A stretch of 64,000 nt of DNA from Alentia gelatinosa (taxonomy: Eukaryota; Annelida; Polychaeta; Phyllodocida; Polynoidae): NCBI GenBank assembly GCA_950022655.1, contig OX465579.1:53175950-53239949 (forward strand), read 5' to 3'. The notes below the pieces were generated by a model. It saw only the letters and a program-made list of their open reading frames with translations, was not told the DNA's origin and made no database searches. Made by a program: the position numbers and the translations under genes. Positions 36,936-48,022 of this stretch are shown one piece after another (position 1 is the stretch's first letter; the number at the start of each line of letters is the position of its first letter).

Positions 36936-37278
36936 GTATGTACACTTTTTATGAAAACCATATTACAAACCTTGCCGTTTTGAAATACAGCTATGTTCTG
37001 TTATGGAAAAAAAACACACAAAAAACTGATTGTTAAAGATTCACATCGTGTTGTTCTATTTGAATTGGATAGAAGTACATTAAACCTAAAGAAATGGAAG
37101 TGATAGATTCACAATATTATTGTAATGCTATTTATATTTGAATGATGTACAGTGCGATTTCATGATATGTAAGCTTGTAAAGTCACTCAATATATCCATG
37201 AATGCCACCTTTCCGATTTTTCTTTTTGTGTATTAAATTGTCATTATATATCTATAATGATTTCATCCATTGATGTAG

Positions 37279-37324
37279 ACCGTGTCAAGGCATCACTTCA
37301 AGAAATTTATCTGATGACCAATGT
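37279..37324 (+). CDS. MSH4: MSH4 exon (window exon 8), clamp domain
   Basis: The acceptor is TTGATGTAG and the donor GTAAGT. The 46 bases encode (D)RVKASLQEIYLMTN and two bases of a Val codon. It aligns with human ERCQESLREIYHMT. Confidence 0.92.
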
Positions 37325-38565
37325 GTAAGTACAGTGCGTATAAAACTACCGTCGTTTTATTCACATTTCAATACAGCGATTCCTATGGGGCTCCAGCCCT
37401 CGTCCACCATAGCAGCAGGGGTCATACAGGAGCCTTGAGAACTTTTAATTTTGGAATTAAGCCCTTCAAACATTTATTTCCGATTTTTAGCCTCTAAAAG
37501 CCTTTAGTTTCAGTTCTTAAACCATTATTTTCTCGCGATTGAACTATTAAGTTATGTACCAGTGTATTCTTTTCTCACTTGAATCAATCATGAAATGGAA
37601 ACTGAAAAGAGAGACAAGCCAAGTTCTGTTTGCTGGAAGGTTACCCATGGAATTCATATCTTAAAACATGTATATTCAGAAGTACCAAATTAGGTGTTGT
37701 TGCCATTCACTTTAAGATTGGTGGAATAAGGCTTGGTCAAAATATCAAGTTATCATTTGGATATAGCTGTAGATACCTGTTATCAACATTAAACTCAACC
37801 CTTACCATCAGTAAAACTTAGGTGTTTTTGTAACCCCTCCACCAAAGTACTAGAGAGGGCTTTGCACCCAGTGCCCACGGGAAGGGCTTCACTGCTAAAT
37901 GACTGCCAATCACCCAAAGAATTTTCAGGATTTGCTTTAACCAAATCCTTTGGTTTATCTGCTGCATCGTGTAAGCCGCAGCTCGCGGTAACGTGTATGG
38001 ACAGTAAGGGCGAGCACCAAAGCTATTAGATTTGAATTACATAATTGCATTCGTTACTGCTAAATACATATCTTGTGTAAAAATGGTGTAATTCTATTTA
38101 GTATTTCGCAAATTTTGAGCCTATATTGGAAATTTTAAAATGATGCCATACTGGGCGATGATGTCATATATGTTAGCCAATCAGTGAGTAATAGGGGACT
38201 GGGTGAGGTAAAATCTGAAGCGCGCTCAATCCATAGCCACTTTAAATACTCCATTTGTTTTGGTCTGCTATGTAATCTCAGTAGGCTTTGCCTCTGGCAT
38301 TGAGATCAGATACATCATAATGCCGATGGCAGAGGGATGTATCTGATCAATGATGTTACCAAGTATTTTCACATACGAAGACAGCCTATTTTCGTATTAT
38401 TATATAGCTGGAGATTGCAAAATTTTACCTAGTCACGTAATAACGATAACGATAATCTTAACCTATTCCTGCTGAATTCAATATGTTGCGGATGGACCTT
38501 TTCCTATATTGAATATTTCATATAGTGAGAGAAGCGTCAGTAAGATCTGTGTTTTCTTGTTGAAG
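37325..38565. other. MSH4 intron 8, no other feature seen
   Basis: No repeat or ORF that I recognise in this 1.2-kb intron. Confidence 0.5.
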
Positions 38566-38690
38566 AGTGCTTACTGAGTTGATGAAGGATATTGTGGAAC
38601 ATGTTGGTTGCCTCCACCTGCTTACTGAGTGTCTCTCCATGATTGACATGCTTGTTGCCTTCTCACATAACTGTACACTGTCTGACTATG
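38566..38690 (+). CDS. MSH4: MSH4 exon (window exon 9), lever helix
   Basis: One base completes a Val codon, then VLTELMKDIVEHVGCLHLLT and ECLSMIDMLVAFSHNCTLSD plus Y, ending one base into the next codon. The start was set by an in-frame stop just upstream and by residue spacing to human CKLLSEIYEHI. The acceptor TCTTGTTGAAG is somewhat weak; the donor is GTAGGT. It matches SMLDMLLSFAHACTLSDY. A decayed copy of its 3' half follows at 38719. Confidence 0.93.
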
Positions 38691-38718
38691 GTAGGTATGG
38701 TTTAACTCAAACCTTCAA

Positions 38719-38790
38719 CTGCTCATTGAGTATCTCTCCGTGATTGACATGCTTGTTGCCTTCAGATATAATTGTACGTTCTTCGACTAT
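38719..38790 (+). pseudogene. Decayed duplicate of the 3' half of MSH4 exon 9
   Basis: This 72-bp stretch starts 28 bases after the true exon. It repeats the exon's last 72 or so bases with about a dozen substitutions. Translated in the same frame it gives LLIEYLSVIDMLVAF then RYNCTFFDY. It has no good acceptor in front and lacks the GTAGGT donor of the real exon, so it is probably not spliced in. Confidence 0.75.
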
Positions 38791-38808
38791 TGTATTACTG
38801 ATCAACCT

Positions 38809-39603
38809 GGGGGCTGTTTCACTAGGAGCTATAAGTCTCACTGTTGGCAACAGTGGCAGCAGAGCGGCAGTTTGCATTTCATTAGAAAGTGTGGTCAAGC
38901 GTGAACGGCGCATGGGACATGAGCTGCACCAACAGTGGCAGAACCCGTTTCATCAGTCAAGTGGCTCTTGCTGTTAGTGCCACTGTGGAGCTGCTGTAAG
39001 TGAGAGGGTCGACCCTCTCGTTGGTTACGTATATAGAATATTCTCACCCACTTCCCGTGAGAAAAAAGCAATGGAATCGTACCAAATATGAGGAAAATCG
39101 GCCACACCATTTCGAAGATATCGGCGTTTGAGTTTTGTCATAGCAAATACTGCTCTGGTGGCCAGTGTGTCTGGGGGAGACAGAAAGAATAGTCGAAACC
39201 CCGCCGCACTATGGAGGGAGTGAAAAAGAAGAGCAACCAACGCAAACACACGGAGGGAGTGAAAAATTCAAACGCCGATATCTTCAGAATGGCATGGCCG
39301 TTCTACTTCATATTTGATACGATTATAGGTTATAGATACCCCTTACTCGTGTTAAAATTTTATTGCTTAATTCCTATGGGAAGGGGTGAAATTCCACGTC
39401 ATGCCCGCCCATTGGCAAATAAATTCGAATGTCAAATGCGTTTGCATAGCGAGAGCTGTGCCAACAGTGAGAGCTAGTCCCACCTCAACAGCGAGACAAC
39501 TGATGAAACGCGAATTTGGGCTTGCCACTGTTGGTGCCACTGTTGGTGCCACTGTTCCAGTCCTACCTCTCACTTTGACCCCCCTACTAGTGAAACGGCC
39601 CCC
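38809..39603. mobile_element. Foldback element, family X, copy 3
   Basis: Left end GGGGGCTGTTTCACTAGGAG, right end CCTACTAGTGAAACGGCCCC. Includes the palindrome GAGAGGGTCGACCCTCTC at 39002, both copies of the ACACGAGTAAGG-type module and CAACAGTGGCA arms. It begins 18 bases after the decayed exon 9 copy. Confidence 0.9.
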
Positions 39604-39644
39604 TGATACCTTCCTCTGTTTTTGAAATGTATTCTCTATATATT

Positions 39645-39705
39645 CCAGTGGAAGATCTGTCTGAATTGACAGAACTGGTCGAAATAAAGAAAAAAAAAAA
39701 AAATT
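39645..39705 (+). repeat. Short dispersed repeat with A-tail
   Basis: CCAGTGGAAGATCTGTCTGA followed by ACAGAACTGGTCGAAATAAA and about 14 A; inverted counterpart at 12838-12912. Confidence 0.5.
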
Positions 39706-39805
39706 CTATATGACCTCTAACAGTATGTTTGAATAAAGAGGGAAACAAGGAGCAAATTAAGACTAATTGACTAACTAAGAGGAATGTCTAGAATTGTATG
39801 TACCT

Positions 39806-40020
39806 GGGACCCATTTCACTAGTCCCATGACAACCCTTGTTGGTCTCCGCAACACAACAAGGGCAGGTAGTGTTTCAATAGTCCCATGACAACACAGATC
39901 GCAACATCATGCAAAAGACATTGGCAAACAGTGGTATGTCGTGTTTCAGAACCAAAAGACATGTCACTGTTAGTGCCAATGCTGTGTCACAGTATTTAAT
40001 ATAGAGCATCCTGAACTTCT
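39806..40020. mobile_element. Foldback element fragment, family W
   Basis: Begins GGGACCCATTTCACTAGTCC and shares GTTTCA..AGACATGTC and CACTGTTAGTGCCA blocks with the arm at 40521. Only a left end is seen; the LINE fragment at 40030-40475 follows. Confidence 0.55.
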
Positions 40021-40029
40021 GAACTTCAG

Positions 40030-40475
40030 TCTGTTCTCCTAATTATAGTCTTTAATTAAATGGTGGAGTATGGATATAAAGAACTGCGAAGTAAAACCTG
40101 TAAAGGAAACACGAAGATATGAAAAAATCTGCCTGATAACAAGAAAACCAAATACTGAAAAGTATAAGAAATCGGCACTATCGATGGGTATAAAGTTGTG
40201 GGATAAACTACCGAAAGAACTACAAACAAAAAGAGTTGGTGATCAATTTAAACTACATGTCAAGGAATACATGAGAAAAGAAAACAATGTAATGCTTAAC
40301 CCTTAACTATGAAAATAGATATAAAATGAACGATGTATTGTCCTGTATTGTTTTTGTATTGTCCTGTATTGTCTGCACGGGACATAGTGTGGAAGATCGC
40401 CTGTTAAGTTAGGCGAACACTAATGATTCCTTTTCTTTTGAAGAAACACGTCATTGATACAAAAAAAAAAAAAAA
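40030..40475 (+). pseudogene. 5'-truncated LINE 3' end
   Basis: The open frame at 40070-40306 reads ETRRYEKICLITRKPNTEKY, then SALSMGIKLWDKLPKELQTK and DQFKLHVKEYM, the typical last part of a Jockey/CR1-type ORF2. It is followed by a stop, a short 3' UTR with two TTGTCCTGTATTGT copies and a tail of 15 A. The upstream RT is absent, as expected of incomplete reverse transcription. Confidence 0.8.
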
Positions 40476-41246
40476 TAGTGCCATTGCCAGTCGCTATCTT
40501 TCCATTTTTCATTTAGCCCTGGGACCTGTTTCACTAGTTCTGTGACATAAGCCACCGTTAGACAGAAATAAGGGCAGCAACAGCGGCAGCAACAGTGGAA
40601 AAGGTTATGTCTTGTTTCAAAAGCAATGTCTAAGTTCCTAGCCATGTTGGTGTCACTGTTCGCGACATGATGTTTGTTGGCAAGTCTTGCTGTGGTATCA
40701 CTAGTCTATCACGACCACCAAATGTCACATTCTCACGGGTTACACAACGTGAGTTTGCCTGTTGCCCATGTAGTGCTAGGCAATACACTCGTGGTGACTG
40801 CCTGATACGCACTCACTGCCCACCTGACACAACACGTGTAAGGCTGATATGGGACTGTTGTGATACTGTTGTAAGGCTGATACTCTTGACAACAACTGCT
40901 CATCATATGCTCCCAAGCAGAGGGAATGTACTAGTTTGTGTCAGCAGTACCAAATGGAAGAAAAATAAGTAGGACAAACCCATAATTCATGCAGAACTTT
41001 TGAGACATTGTTGTGAACCATCATATTTGTATTGTGATAGAAGTGCAGTTTGAGTAAATCAATCTGTGATACTCATCTGGTCACTTACTCTACTACAGTT
41101 TACTTTCCACTTCAGACTGTCACACTCTGGATCTAGCCAAGTAGATCTAGCCCTCTTGTGTTTTGTGGTAAACTGGCAATCACTGTCAGTACTCTCAAAT
41201 CTACATTGTTCTGACACTCTTGAGTGAATTGTGCATTTAGCAAAAA

Positions 41247-41960
41247 TGAGTGACTTTGTTCTACCGCCTTCCAATTACAACCTCTAGAGTCTGCGGCTAA
41301 GCGGTGGGAAAGATGGCTCTTAAAATTTCCTCATTTCCTGGTGTACAAGGGTATCACTGATGAAAACAAAAAGACATCAGTATTGACACTGCATTTGGCA
41401 GATGATGCATTGGATGTTGCCATGGCAATAACTAGACTCACTGATTACTTTGCACCAAAGTACAACAAGGAGTATGAAGTTTATCTGTTTAGGCAAGCAT
41501 ACCAAGAAGCAAATGAGACTATTGATCAGTTTCATACCAGACTTATCATCCTATCTAAAAACTGTGAGTTTCATGATGTTGAAGCTGAAATCAAACCGCA
41601 GATTATTCAGAAGTGCCAGGTGGAGAAGGTTCAGCAAAAAGGACTTACTGAGCCAGATATGCAGCTGACAGCTCTTATGAAGTTTGCACGTACCATGGAA
41701 TCTACAAGTAGGCAAGGTAAAGTGATGGCCCAATCCATGCCTACTGCGACAACTACTGCTGCAGTGACGGCTGAGTCGAAGGTCAACAAAGTGACGTCAA
41801 GGCCTCACATGTCAAGGGGACGAGGCAAAAATAGACAGTATGCACCAAGGTCTAAAGAAACATCTTCTAACAAGAAGACATCGTGTCCTGGCTGTGGGGG
41901 CACTCATCAGAAAAGAGCGAATGAACTAACTTTGTTCATACTGAACAGGGTGCAACGGCA
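41247..41960 (+). pseudogene. Gypsy gag remnant
   Basis: Begins MSDFVLPPSNYNL at 41247 and, after a small deletion near 41310, continues ..DYFAPKYNKEYEVYLFRQAY and ETIDQFHTRL, the usual gag spacing. A basic region and part of a zinc knuckle (CPGCGGTH) lie near 41884. The capsid frame is open from 41341 to about 41940. Confidence 0.85.
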
Positions 41961-42475
41961 TCTCAGCCAGATGATGATATTGAGTATCAGTATAAACTAT
42001 ATCACACAGCTGGTAGTAAAAAGGTCAAACCGTATATGGTATGTGTAGATCTAAATGGTGTTTCTACGACCATGTAAATTGATATAGGTTCTGGGGTAAC
42101 AATTTTGAATGGTGTTCAATTTGAAAATGTCAAGAAGAGTAATCCTGATTTGGTGTTATGTAAAACCAACTTACCTGTACTTAAGATGTTTTCAGGTGCA
42201 AGTCTTCGTCCACTTGGTCGTGTGACATTGAATGTACAGCATGCAGGTCAGTCATTACAACTTGATGCATTGGTAGTTGAAAGGTATGGACCATGTCTGC
42301 TAGGTCGTGATTGGATTGAGCAGTTAAGTCTAGATTGGTTATCTGTACATGTACTCTCTGAGGTAGACTACAAGAAGTTGTTTCCAGAACTATTCAAACC
42401 AGGCCTTGGTAAGTTGAAAGGTTATAAAGCTAAACTGTACATTGACCATGATGCTAAACCACAACAATTCTGAGC
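41961..42475 (+). pseudogene. Gypsy protease remnant
   Basis: The aspartic protease active site reads IDIGSG near 42077 (usually DTGS), just after a stop at 42074. Downstream is LLGRDWIEQL near 42298, the conserved C-terminal protease motif. A TGA at 42471 closes the frame before RT. Confidence 0.8.
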
Positions 42476-43441
42476 TAGGCCTCTACCTTGGTCATTCAAA
42501 AGCAAAGTTGAAGCTGAGTTAGATCATCTTGAAGGTGATGGTGTTATCAAAAAGGTTGAATTTGCAGATTGGCATGCACCTATTGTTCCAATTTTGAAAC
42601 CAAATGGGGAAGTGCATATATGTGGGGACTACAAACTAACTGTAAACAAAGCAGCTAAGGTTGATAAGTATCCAATTCACAACATTGATGACTTGTATCA
42701 GAAACTAGCTGGAGGTGTGTGCTTTTCTAAACTGGATCTTTGTCATGCATACCATACAAACAAGTAGTCCTCAGTGAGGAATCTTGTGAGCTCACTACAA
42801 TCAATACAACCAAAGGTTTATTCCAGTATACACGTCTGTGTTTTGGGGTATCTTCAGCACCAGGTATTTTTCAGAGAATCCTGGAACAATTATTGCAGGG
42901 TATACCCATGGTGACGGTCTATCTGGATGATATTTTGGTGTTGGGCAGGACAAGGGAGGAGGCACATCAAAACTTGACGACTGTACTGGGGCATCTGCAG
43001 CAGGCAGGGCTTCGCCTAAGAGGTGAAAAGTGTGTTTCCGTTGTCTATCTAGGTCACAAGCTGGATGCTCAAGGAATCCACCCGACTACAGAAAGGTAGA
43101 AGCACTACAGAAGGCTCCGAGACCTACAAATGTGAGTGAACTCCGCAGTTACCTGGGGATGGTGAACTATTATCACAAGTTCCTTAGGGATCCTAGCTCC
43201 ACGCTCACACCCCTGAACCTGCTATTACAGAAGGAAGTTATCTGGAAATGGGGACCAGACCAAGAACAAGCTTTCATCAAATCAAAACAACTGCTGCTTT
43301 CATCGCAGGTTCTGGTACTGTACAATCCGTCATTGCCCCTGGTTTTGGGCTGTGATGCATCGCCGTATGGTGTAGGTGCGGTACTCTGATGTCTGATGGT
43401 TCAGACAAACCTATCGTGTTTGCATCCAGATCTCTGGCGCC
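42476..43441 (+). pseudogene. Gypsy reverse transcriptase and start of RNase H
   Basis: RT blocks: GVIKKVEFADWHAPIVPI near 42540, FSKLDLCHAY near 42723 (stop at 42765), LFQYTRLCFGVSSAPGIFQR near 42816, YLDD near 42921 and VVYLGHKLDAQGIHP near 43042, then a one-base frame change. RNase H begins with LGCDASPYGVGAVL near 43348. The YLDD catalytic box is kept, but stops prevent expression. Confidence 0.88.
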
Positions 43442-43642
43442 CTTCTCATACCATGTCTATGTGGTGTGGGAAGTAAAAGAACTCTCACCTCGGTAAATGT
43501 GTAGGGGTGAGGTTTCTACCTAAATTCATTTCATAGATTCGATCACCACCCTTGTGGTATAAAAGAACCTTGAGAAAGTCTGGTGACAACCTGCAATGGT
43601 TAACTGGACGTTAAATCAAACCAACCAACCAAATCTGGCGCC
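43442..43642 (+). mobile_element. 201-bp SINE-like insertion with 9-bp target duplication
   Basis: The insert sits between two copies of TCTGGCGCC (43433-43441 and 43634-43642) and interrupts RNase H inside the SRSLAPAEKNY-type region. It ends GGACGTTAAATCAAACCAAC followed by CAACCAAA, a short tail repeat of the kind seen in SINEs of molluscs and other marine animals. It has no ORF. It has no clear A and B boxes, so it may be 5'-truncated. Confidence 0.75.
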
Positions 43643-44068
43643 AGCAGAGAAGAACTATGCCCAAATTGAATGTGAGGGACTTGCTATCATCTTTGGGGTA
43701 AGCAAATTCCATAAGTACATCTATGAACAAGAGTTTGTCATCAAAACAGACCATAAACCGCTGGTGGGTCCACTCAAAGAAGACAAACTTTCCAGCCCAA
43801 TGTCAACGGCAAGGCTGCAGTGTTGGTCATTGATTATGTCAAATTACCAATATAAACTAGAGTACAAGCCAGGCAAGTACCACGGAAATGCTGATGGACT
43901 TAGTCGTTTACCGGTAGCCATGCCGCCATCATCAGTACCTGTGCCTGCAGAGATCATACTCTTTTTCGAGGCCCTGGGACCTACCATGGTGACTGCCCTG
44001 CAGGTAGCTGCCTGGACTGCTAAAGACCCAATCCTATTATCGGTACACCAGCATGTTGTACAAGGTTG
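43643..44068 (+). pseudogene. Gypsy RNase H (second part) and linker
   Basis: Reads EKNYAQIECEGLAIIFGVSK, then FVIKTDHKPLVGPL, YQYKLEYKPGKYHGNADGLS. These are the later RNase H motifs, including TDHKPL and NADGLSR. A TGA lies at 44067. Confidence 0.9.
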
Positions 44069-44126
44069 ACCTTATGAAGTAAGGGAAGAGATATCTCCTT
44101 ACTATCGCAGGAAGGAAGAACTATCT

Positions 44127-44735
44127 TTGGAGCAAGGGTGCCTGTTGTGGGGCACTAGAGTTATTATTCCACCTCAAGCATGCGACAGGGTACTCGAGGA
44201 GTTACATGAATCACATCCAGGAATTGTAAGAATGAAATCTTTGGCTCTCAGCTATGTATGGTGGCCAGGAATTGATGTTGATATTGAACGAAAAGTGAAA
44301 GAATGTCAGCAATGCCAAATACAGTCAAAGTCTCCACCACCTTCCCAACTACATCCATGGGAGTGGCCAGGAAAACCATGGCATAGAGTCCATGTGGACT
44401 ATGCAGGTCCCTTTGAAGGAAAAATGATTTTGTTAATTGTGGATGTACATTCCAAATACATTGATGCATACATGATGAATACCTCCACATCAAAAGCAAC
44501 TATCAACAAATTAAGACAGACTTTTGCCACTCATGGTCTTCAGGTGATGCTTGTCAGCGATAATGGTACCTGCTTCACCAGTTCAGAATTCAAAGACTTT
44601 TGCAAACAGAATGCTATCAAACATGTATGTACATCACCATATCACCCGGCAAGTAATGGTTTGGCCGAGAGAGCTGTACATGCGCTCAAAGAAGGACTAA
44701 GAAAAACACCGGGGGAAGAACTTGAGGCTAGAGTA
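44127..44735 (+). pseudogene. Gypsy integrase, N-terminal and catalytic part
   Basis: The HHCC zinc finger is present (H..H near 44206 and CQQCQ near 44307), followed by HVDYAGPF near 44390, VSDNG near 44555 and HPASNGLAERAV near 44644, giving the D, D and E of the catalytic core. The frame is cut by the MITE inserted at 44736; the rest of integrase (RVTPQTTTGQTPAELL) resumes at 45709 in another frame and runs to about 46045. Confidence 0.92.
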
Positions 44736-45708
44736 CAGTAAAACCCCTCTTCCGGGACACCCCGCTTAAGGGGACACCCCGCTTAAGGGGACAATTTGCT
44801 CGGAACGGAAATTTTTCCCACTATTAAGAGTTTATTTTAACCCCGCTTAAAGGGACACCCCGCTTAAGGGGACACCCCGCTTTAGGGGACACCCCGCTTT
44901 AGGGGACAGTTTTTCGGTACAGAAATGCTTAAAAACCCCGCTTAAGGGGACAGTTTGGAAGGACATCATATCAAAAACACTGAAAATCCAAGTTTATGGT
45001 GCCCGTTTGTACAGGATAGACAGAACAATAGACTGAGCATTCCCGAGCGGGCCCGGGCGGCCAGAGTGTGTTTTTTCATGGTTATAACTACATCTCTAGC
45101 GGGTCTGGGCGGGCCCAGTGAGTGGATATTAGGACCCGTGATTTTCGCGCCTGCTGAAGGTGCCAGGTAAGAGGCCTGCTTACAGGTTAGCTGTGGGCAA
45201 CACAGGGAGGGCTGGGGGCTTTGAAGGTGCGGTATTCAGTGAGCCGTCGCGGCTCTGGGCGGCTCACGATGAGTCCTTTTAGGGCTGCTGATTTCTCTCA
45301 GAAGTCACTGGGGTGGGGGGGGGGGGGGGGCATTGACCGGGGGTATAAAAAGGAGCGAATTTCACAAGGAAGGCATATCCACCTTCAACCTCTATTATCT
45401 TCTTTTTTTTGTTTGTGTATTTATATTCATTTATATTATATGAATTATTTCAAGTAAACAAATATAAATCATATATGATTTATATTAATTTATTTAATTA
45501 TGGGTTATTGATAAACATTTTAACCTAATAACCATCGTTTCCTTCATTTATGTAGGAATTCTCTATTATATTGTATAGCCATTGAAAGACTGAAAACCCC
45601 GCTTAAGGGGACACCCCGCTTAAGGGGACACCCCGCTTAAGGGGACACCCCGCTTAAGGGGACACTTGGCCCGGAACGGAGGGTGTCCCCTTAAGAGGGG
45701 TTTTACTG
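44736..45708. mobile_element. Pogo-like MITE inserted in integrase, TA duplication
   Basis: Ends CAGTAAAACCCCTCTTCCGG and TTAAGAGGGGTTTTACTG, flanked by TA on each side. The arms are tandem copies of CCCCGCTTAAGGGGACA (about 9 left, 5 right). The middle (44960-45590) is unrelated, with a poly-G run at 45309-45329 and no clear ORF. CAGTA ends with TA duplications fit the pogo/Tigger group of Tc1/mariner elements. Confidence 0.88.
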
Positions 45709-46563
45709 TATATCGTTTTCTAGCAAGGTATAGAGTCACACCACAGACCACCACTGGACAAACACCAGCTGAACTTTTGATGAAATGAAAGCCACATTTC
45801 TTACTAGATGTACAGAGGCCCTCAGTATCAGCAAAGGTGCTAGAGAGACAATCATCTGCAATTAGGAATCACCAGTCCACCAAGCATGAATTCTAAGTTG
45901 GCGATGTAGTATGGGTAGTGAACTTTGCTGGTATGCACAAATGGATGCTCGGAGTATTAGAATTGAAATTAGGTCCTGTTACCTATACAGTACATCTTGA
46001 GGATGGATGGCTGTGCAAAAGGCACATTGACCACATTCATGCCTGAGTACCTACCAAGCCACATTATCATGAGAACAGCAACGATGTGGATGCTACTTCA
46101 GTACCTACTTCCATTGCACACCCATCACTGATGGCCAGAGCCCTTGATGCCATGCCTACCCCCAGTATTTCACCAACTGACCATAAGGCTAATCAGCAAG
46201 ACAGCAATGTGCCTCCTACACCTAATCTTCTGCCTCCTACACCAAATAAAACAACTCAAAAGACAGCTCCAGTTTTGACTCCCACTATTTGAAAGTCAAC
46301 CAGAATAAGTAAACCACCAGAGAAACTGAATTTATAAAATGTTGAGTATGGTTATGAGTCAGGTAAAGAAACATTGAGTTTAAAAGAATGTCAATGTAGT
46401 TAATATTGTGTGTATCAACAAGTATAGTTTCTGTGACTATCAGTGAATGCAAAAGATAACTATTTCATGAAAAGTTTTACCTATATCTACTGAGACGTTT
46501 CAGAGTATTGCTCATTATTTTGATTTGTAAAGGCATACAAAGAAACAACTAAAAAGGGAGGAG

Positions 46564-46740
46564 TGTTATATATATACTATGTGTAGTGAGACCTTAAAAC
46601 AAATACTCTGTGTAGTGAGACCTGAAATAAAGTGCTGAGCAGCACATGGAGTCGGCGATCTAGAAGAGCACTTAGAGGTTGTTGTTGTCTGTATAATCAG
46701 AGTTAAAATAAGCCATCTCTCACCCAAATACACCACATCA
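46564..46740 (+). repeat. Probable 3' LTR of the Gypsy element
   Basis: Starts TGTTATATATATACTATGTG directly after a purine tract and includes two GTGTAGTGAGACCT copies and AATAAAGTGCTGAG, a possible poly-A signal. The end (CACATCA) is a guess; no 5' partner was found. Confidence 0.55.
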
Positions 46741-46812
46741 CGAAACTAGTGAAACACGACCTACCATTATTGTATCGCAGAGGGTTGTCAGAGAACTAGT
46801 GAAACAGGTCCC

Positions 46813-47196
46813 AGTTCATTCTTAAACTCTGTGGTTACCCTACTCTGTCAATTTCTATTGTATTGTATCGGATTGATGATGAAACTCAGAGGGACCGGGT
46901 GGCAGATCGGCCGTTGCCGAATCTGGCGGACTATGTATAACATATCAGACCCTAATAAAACCATCAAAAAAACAAAAAATCTTACTAGTTGCAGATCGTT
47001 TTGTCCGATGATTGTTTCAAGCTATCACACTGAATGTCATTTATTATTTGGAAAAAAAGAGAAAAACAGAATCATTGCAAACATAGCCCTTGTTTCGGAC
47101 ATCGAACTATACAACCTACGTTGCTTTCCGTGTGTAGGAATGTTAGAATGATACCTATAATGTGTTTTTATTGAACATCAGAGATCTGCCTTTCAG
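46813..47196. other. End of MSH4 intron 9
   Basis: A 106-codon open frame at 46831-47151 looks accidental: it has no recognised motif and no splice-flanked match to MSH4. Confidence 0.4.
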
Positions 47197-47291
47197 TGAA
47201 ACCTGAATTCACAGACACACTGGCCATCAAACAGGGACGTCATCCAATACTAGACAAGATAATGGTCGACCCACCAGTCCCAAACAATGCT
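47197..47291 (+). CDS. MSH4: MSH4 exon (window exon 10), start of ATPase domain
   Basis: The acceptor is CTGCCTTTCAG and the donor GTAAGT. It reads (V)[20 protein letters not shown], then [11 protein letters not shown]. The GRHPIL block is the conserved MutS motif that opens the ATPase domain. The preceding intron is 8.5 kb and holds several nested mobile elements. Confidence 0.96.
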
Positions 47292-48022
47292 GTAAGTCAC
47301 CCGCTTGTCCTCTTGATATGGCATTTGGATGAAATCATGTTGTTCGATCTCAAGGCGCATGTTTAGTAACAAATGCACAGCATATATTGAATGAGTATTG
47401 GTAATCAGATTTAATCAGGTCATCATAGATGGTAGAATATGATAGCCAGTCCCATGTAGAGTGAAGCTGTAACAAGAGTATCAAGAAGGGAGATGAGATC
47501 GGTAGACGAGGCGGTTATTTTTCTTTTTTTAAATTTACTTTTATTGATCAAGATCCACATGTACATGTTGTCTCCCAACCCGCTCAGGACCATTCCAAAG
47601 TCAGTTGATAAAATCACCATTTTTATTGTATAGTGGTGGGAACACCTAAACAAAAACTTCTGGATTATCCTAGGACCAAAACTTCCAACTTCCAAACGTT
47701 TTGTGACAGTTTTAGCTAACAACTAGCGCCTTCGGCGCAAGAACTCACATAGACAGAAAAAAGCCAAAACTGGATGTTTTACTCCCGTGTTCATGATCTA
47801 GCTAATTGTAAGCGGTAACAGGAGATGTGAAGCAGAAAGCCATCAGGAAAGCCATGGGAAAGTCTGCTCTCAGCTAGATCTAGTCTCTTTCACGACTGCT
47901 TATGACGCACAGGGCAGCCTACCTTGAGCCGTGTAAACGCCATCTGGTGAAAAGTTGCTGCACTACAGGCTAAAGAGACGAGCTCTCAGCGGATAGAATG
48001 ACATCACACTACTGCGGCCATA
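47292..48022. other. MSH4 intron 10, first part, no feature seen
   Basis: No repeat or exon was recognised before the MITE at 48023. Confidence 0.4.

Larger units (their letters stand above)
41000..46740 (+). mobile_element. Decayed Ty3/Gypsy LTR retrotransposon
   Basis: Gag, protease, RT, RNase H and integrase follow in the Ty3/Gypsy order on the + strand. A purine-rich tract (AAAAAGGGAGGAG) precedes TGTTATATATA at 46564, which is the likely 3' LTR start. No matching 5' LTR was seen, so the 5' end appears lost. There are several stops and frame changes and two later insertions (43442-43642 and 44736-45708). It is inactive. Confidence 0.9.
40521..46812. mobile_element. Foldback element, family W, split by a Ty3/Gypsy copy
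   Basis: Left end GGGACCTGTTTCACTAG and right end CTAGTGAAACAGGTCCC are inverted copies about 6.3 kb apart. The left arm (to about 41000) has CAGCAACAGCGGCAGCAACA-type repeats; the right arm is only about 70 bp. The Gypsy element lies between them. Confidence 0.65.

Noticed and set aside
41000..46740. Intact Gypsy retrotransposon
   Set aside because: There are stops in protease, RT, RNase H and integrase, frame changes, two insertions and no 5' LTR.
46831..47151. 106-codon open frame before MSH4 exon 10
   Set aside because: No motif or homology was recognised; it ends just before the exon and is not in the MSH4 frame with a splice site.
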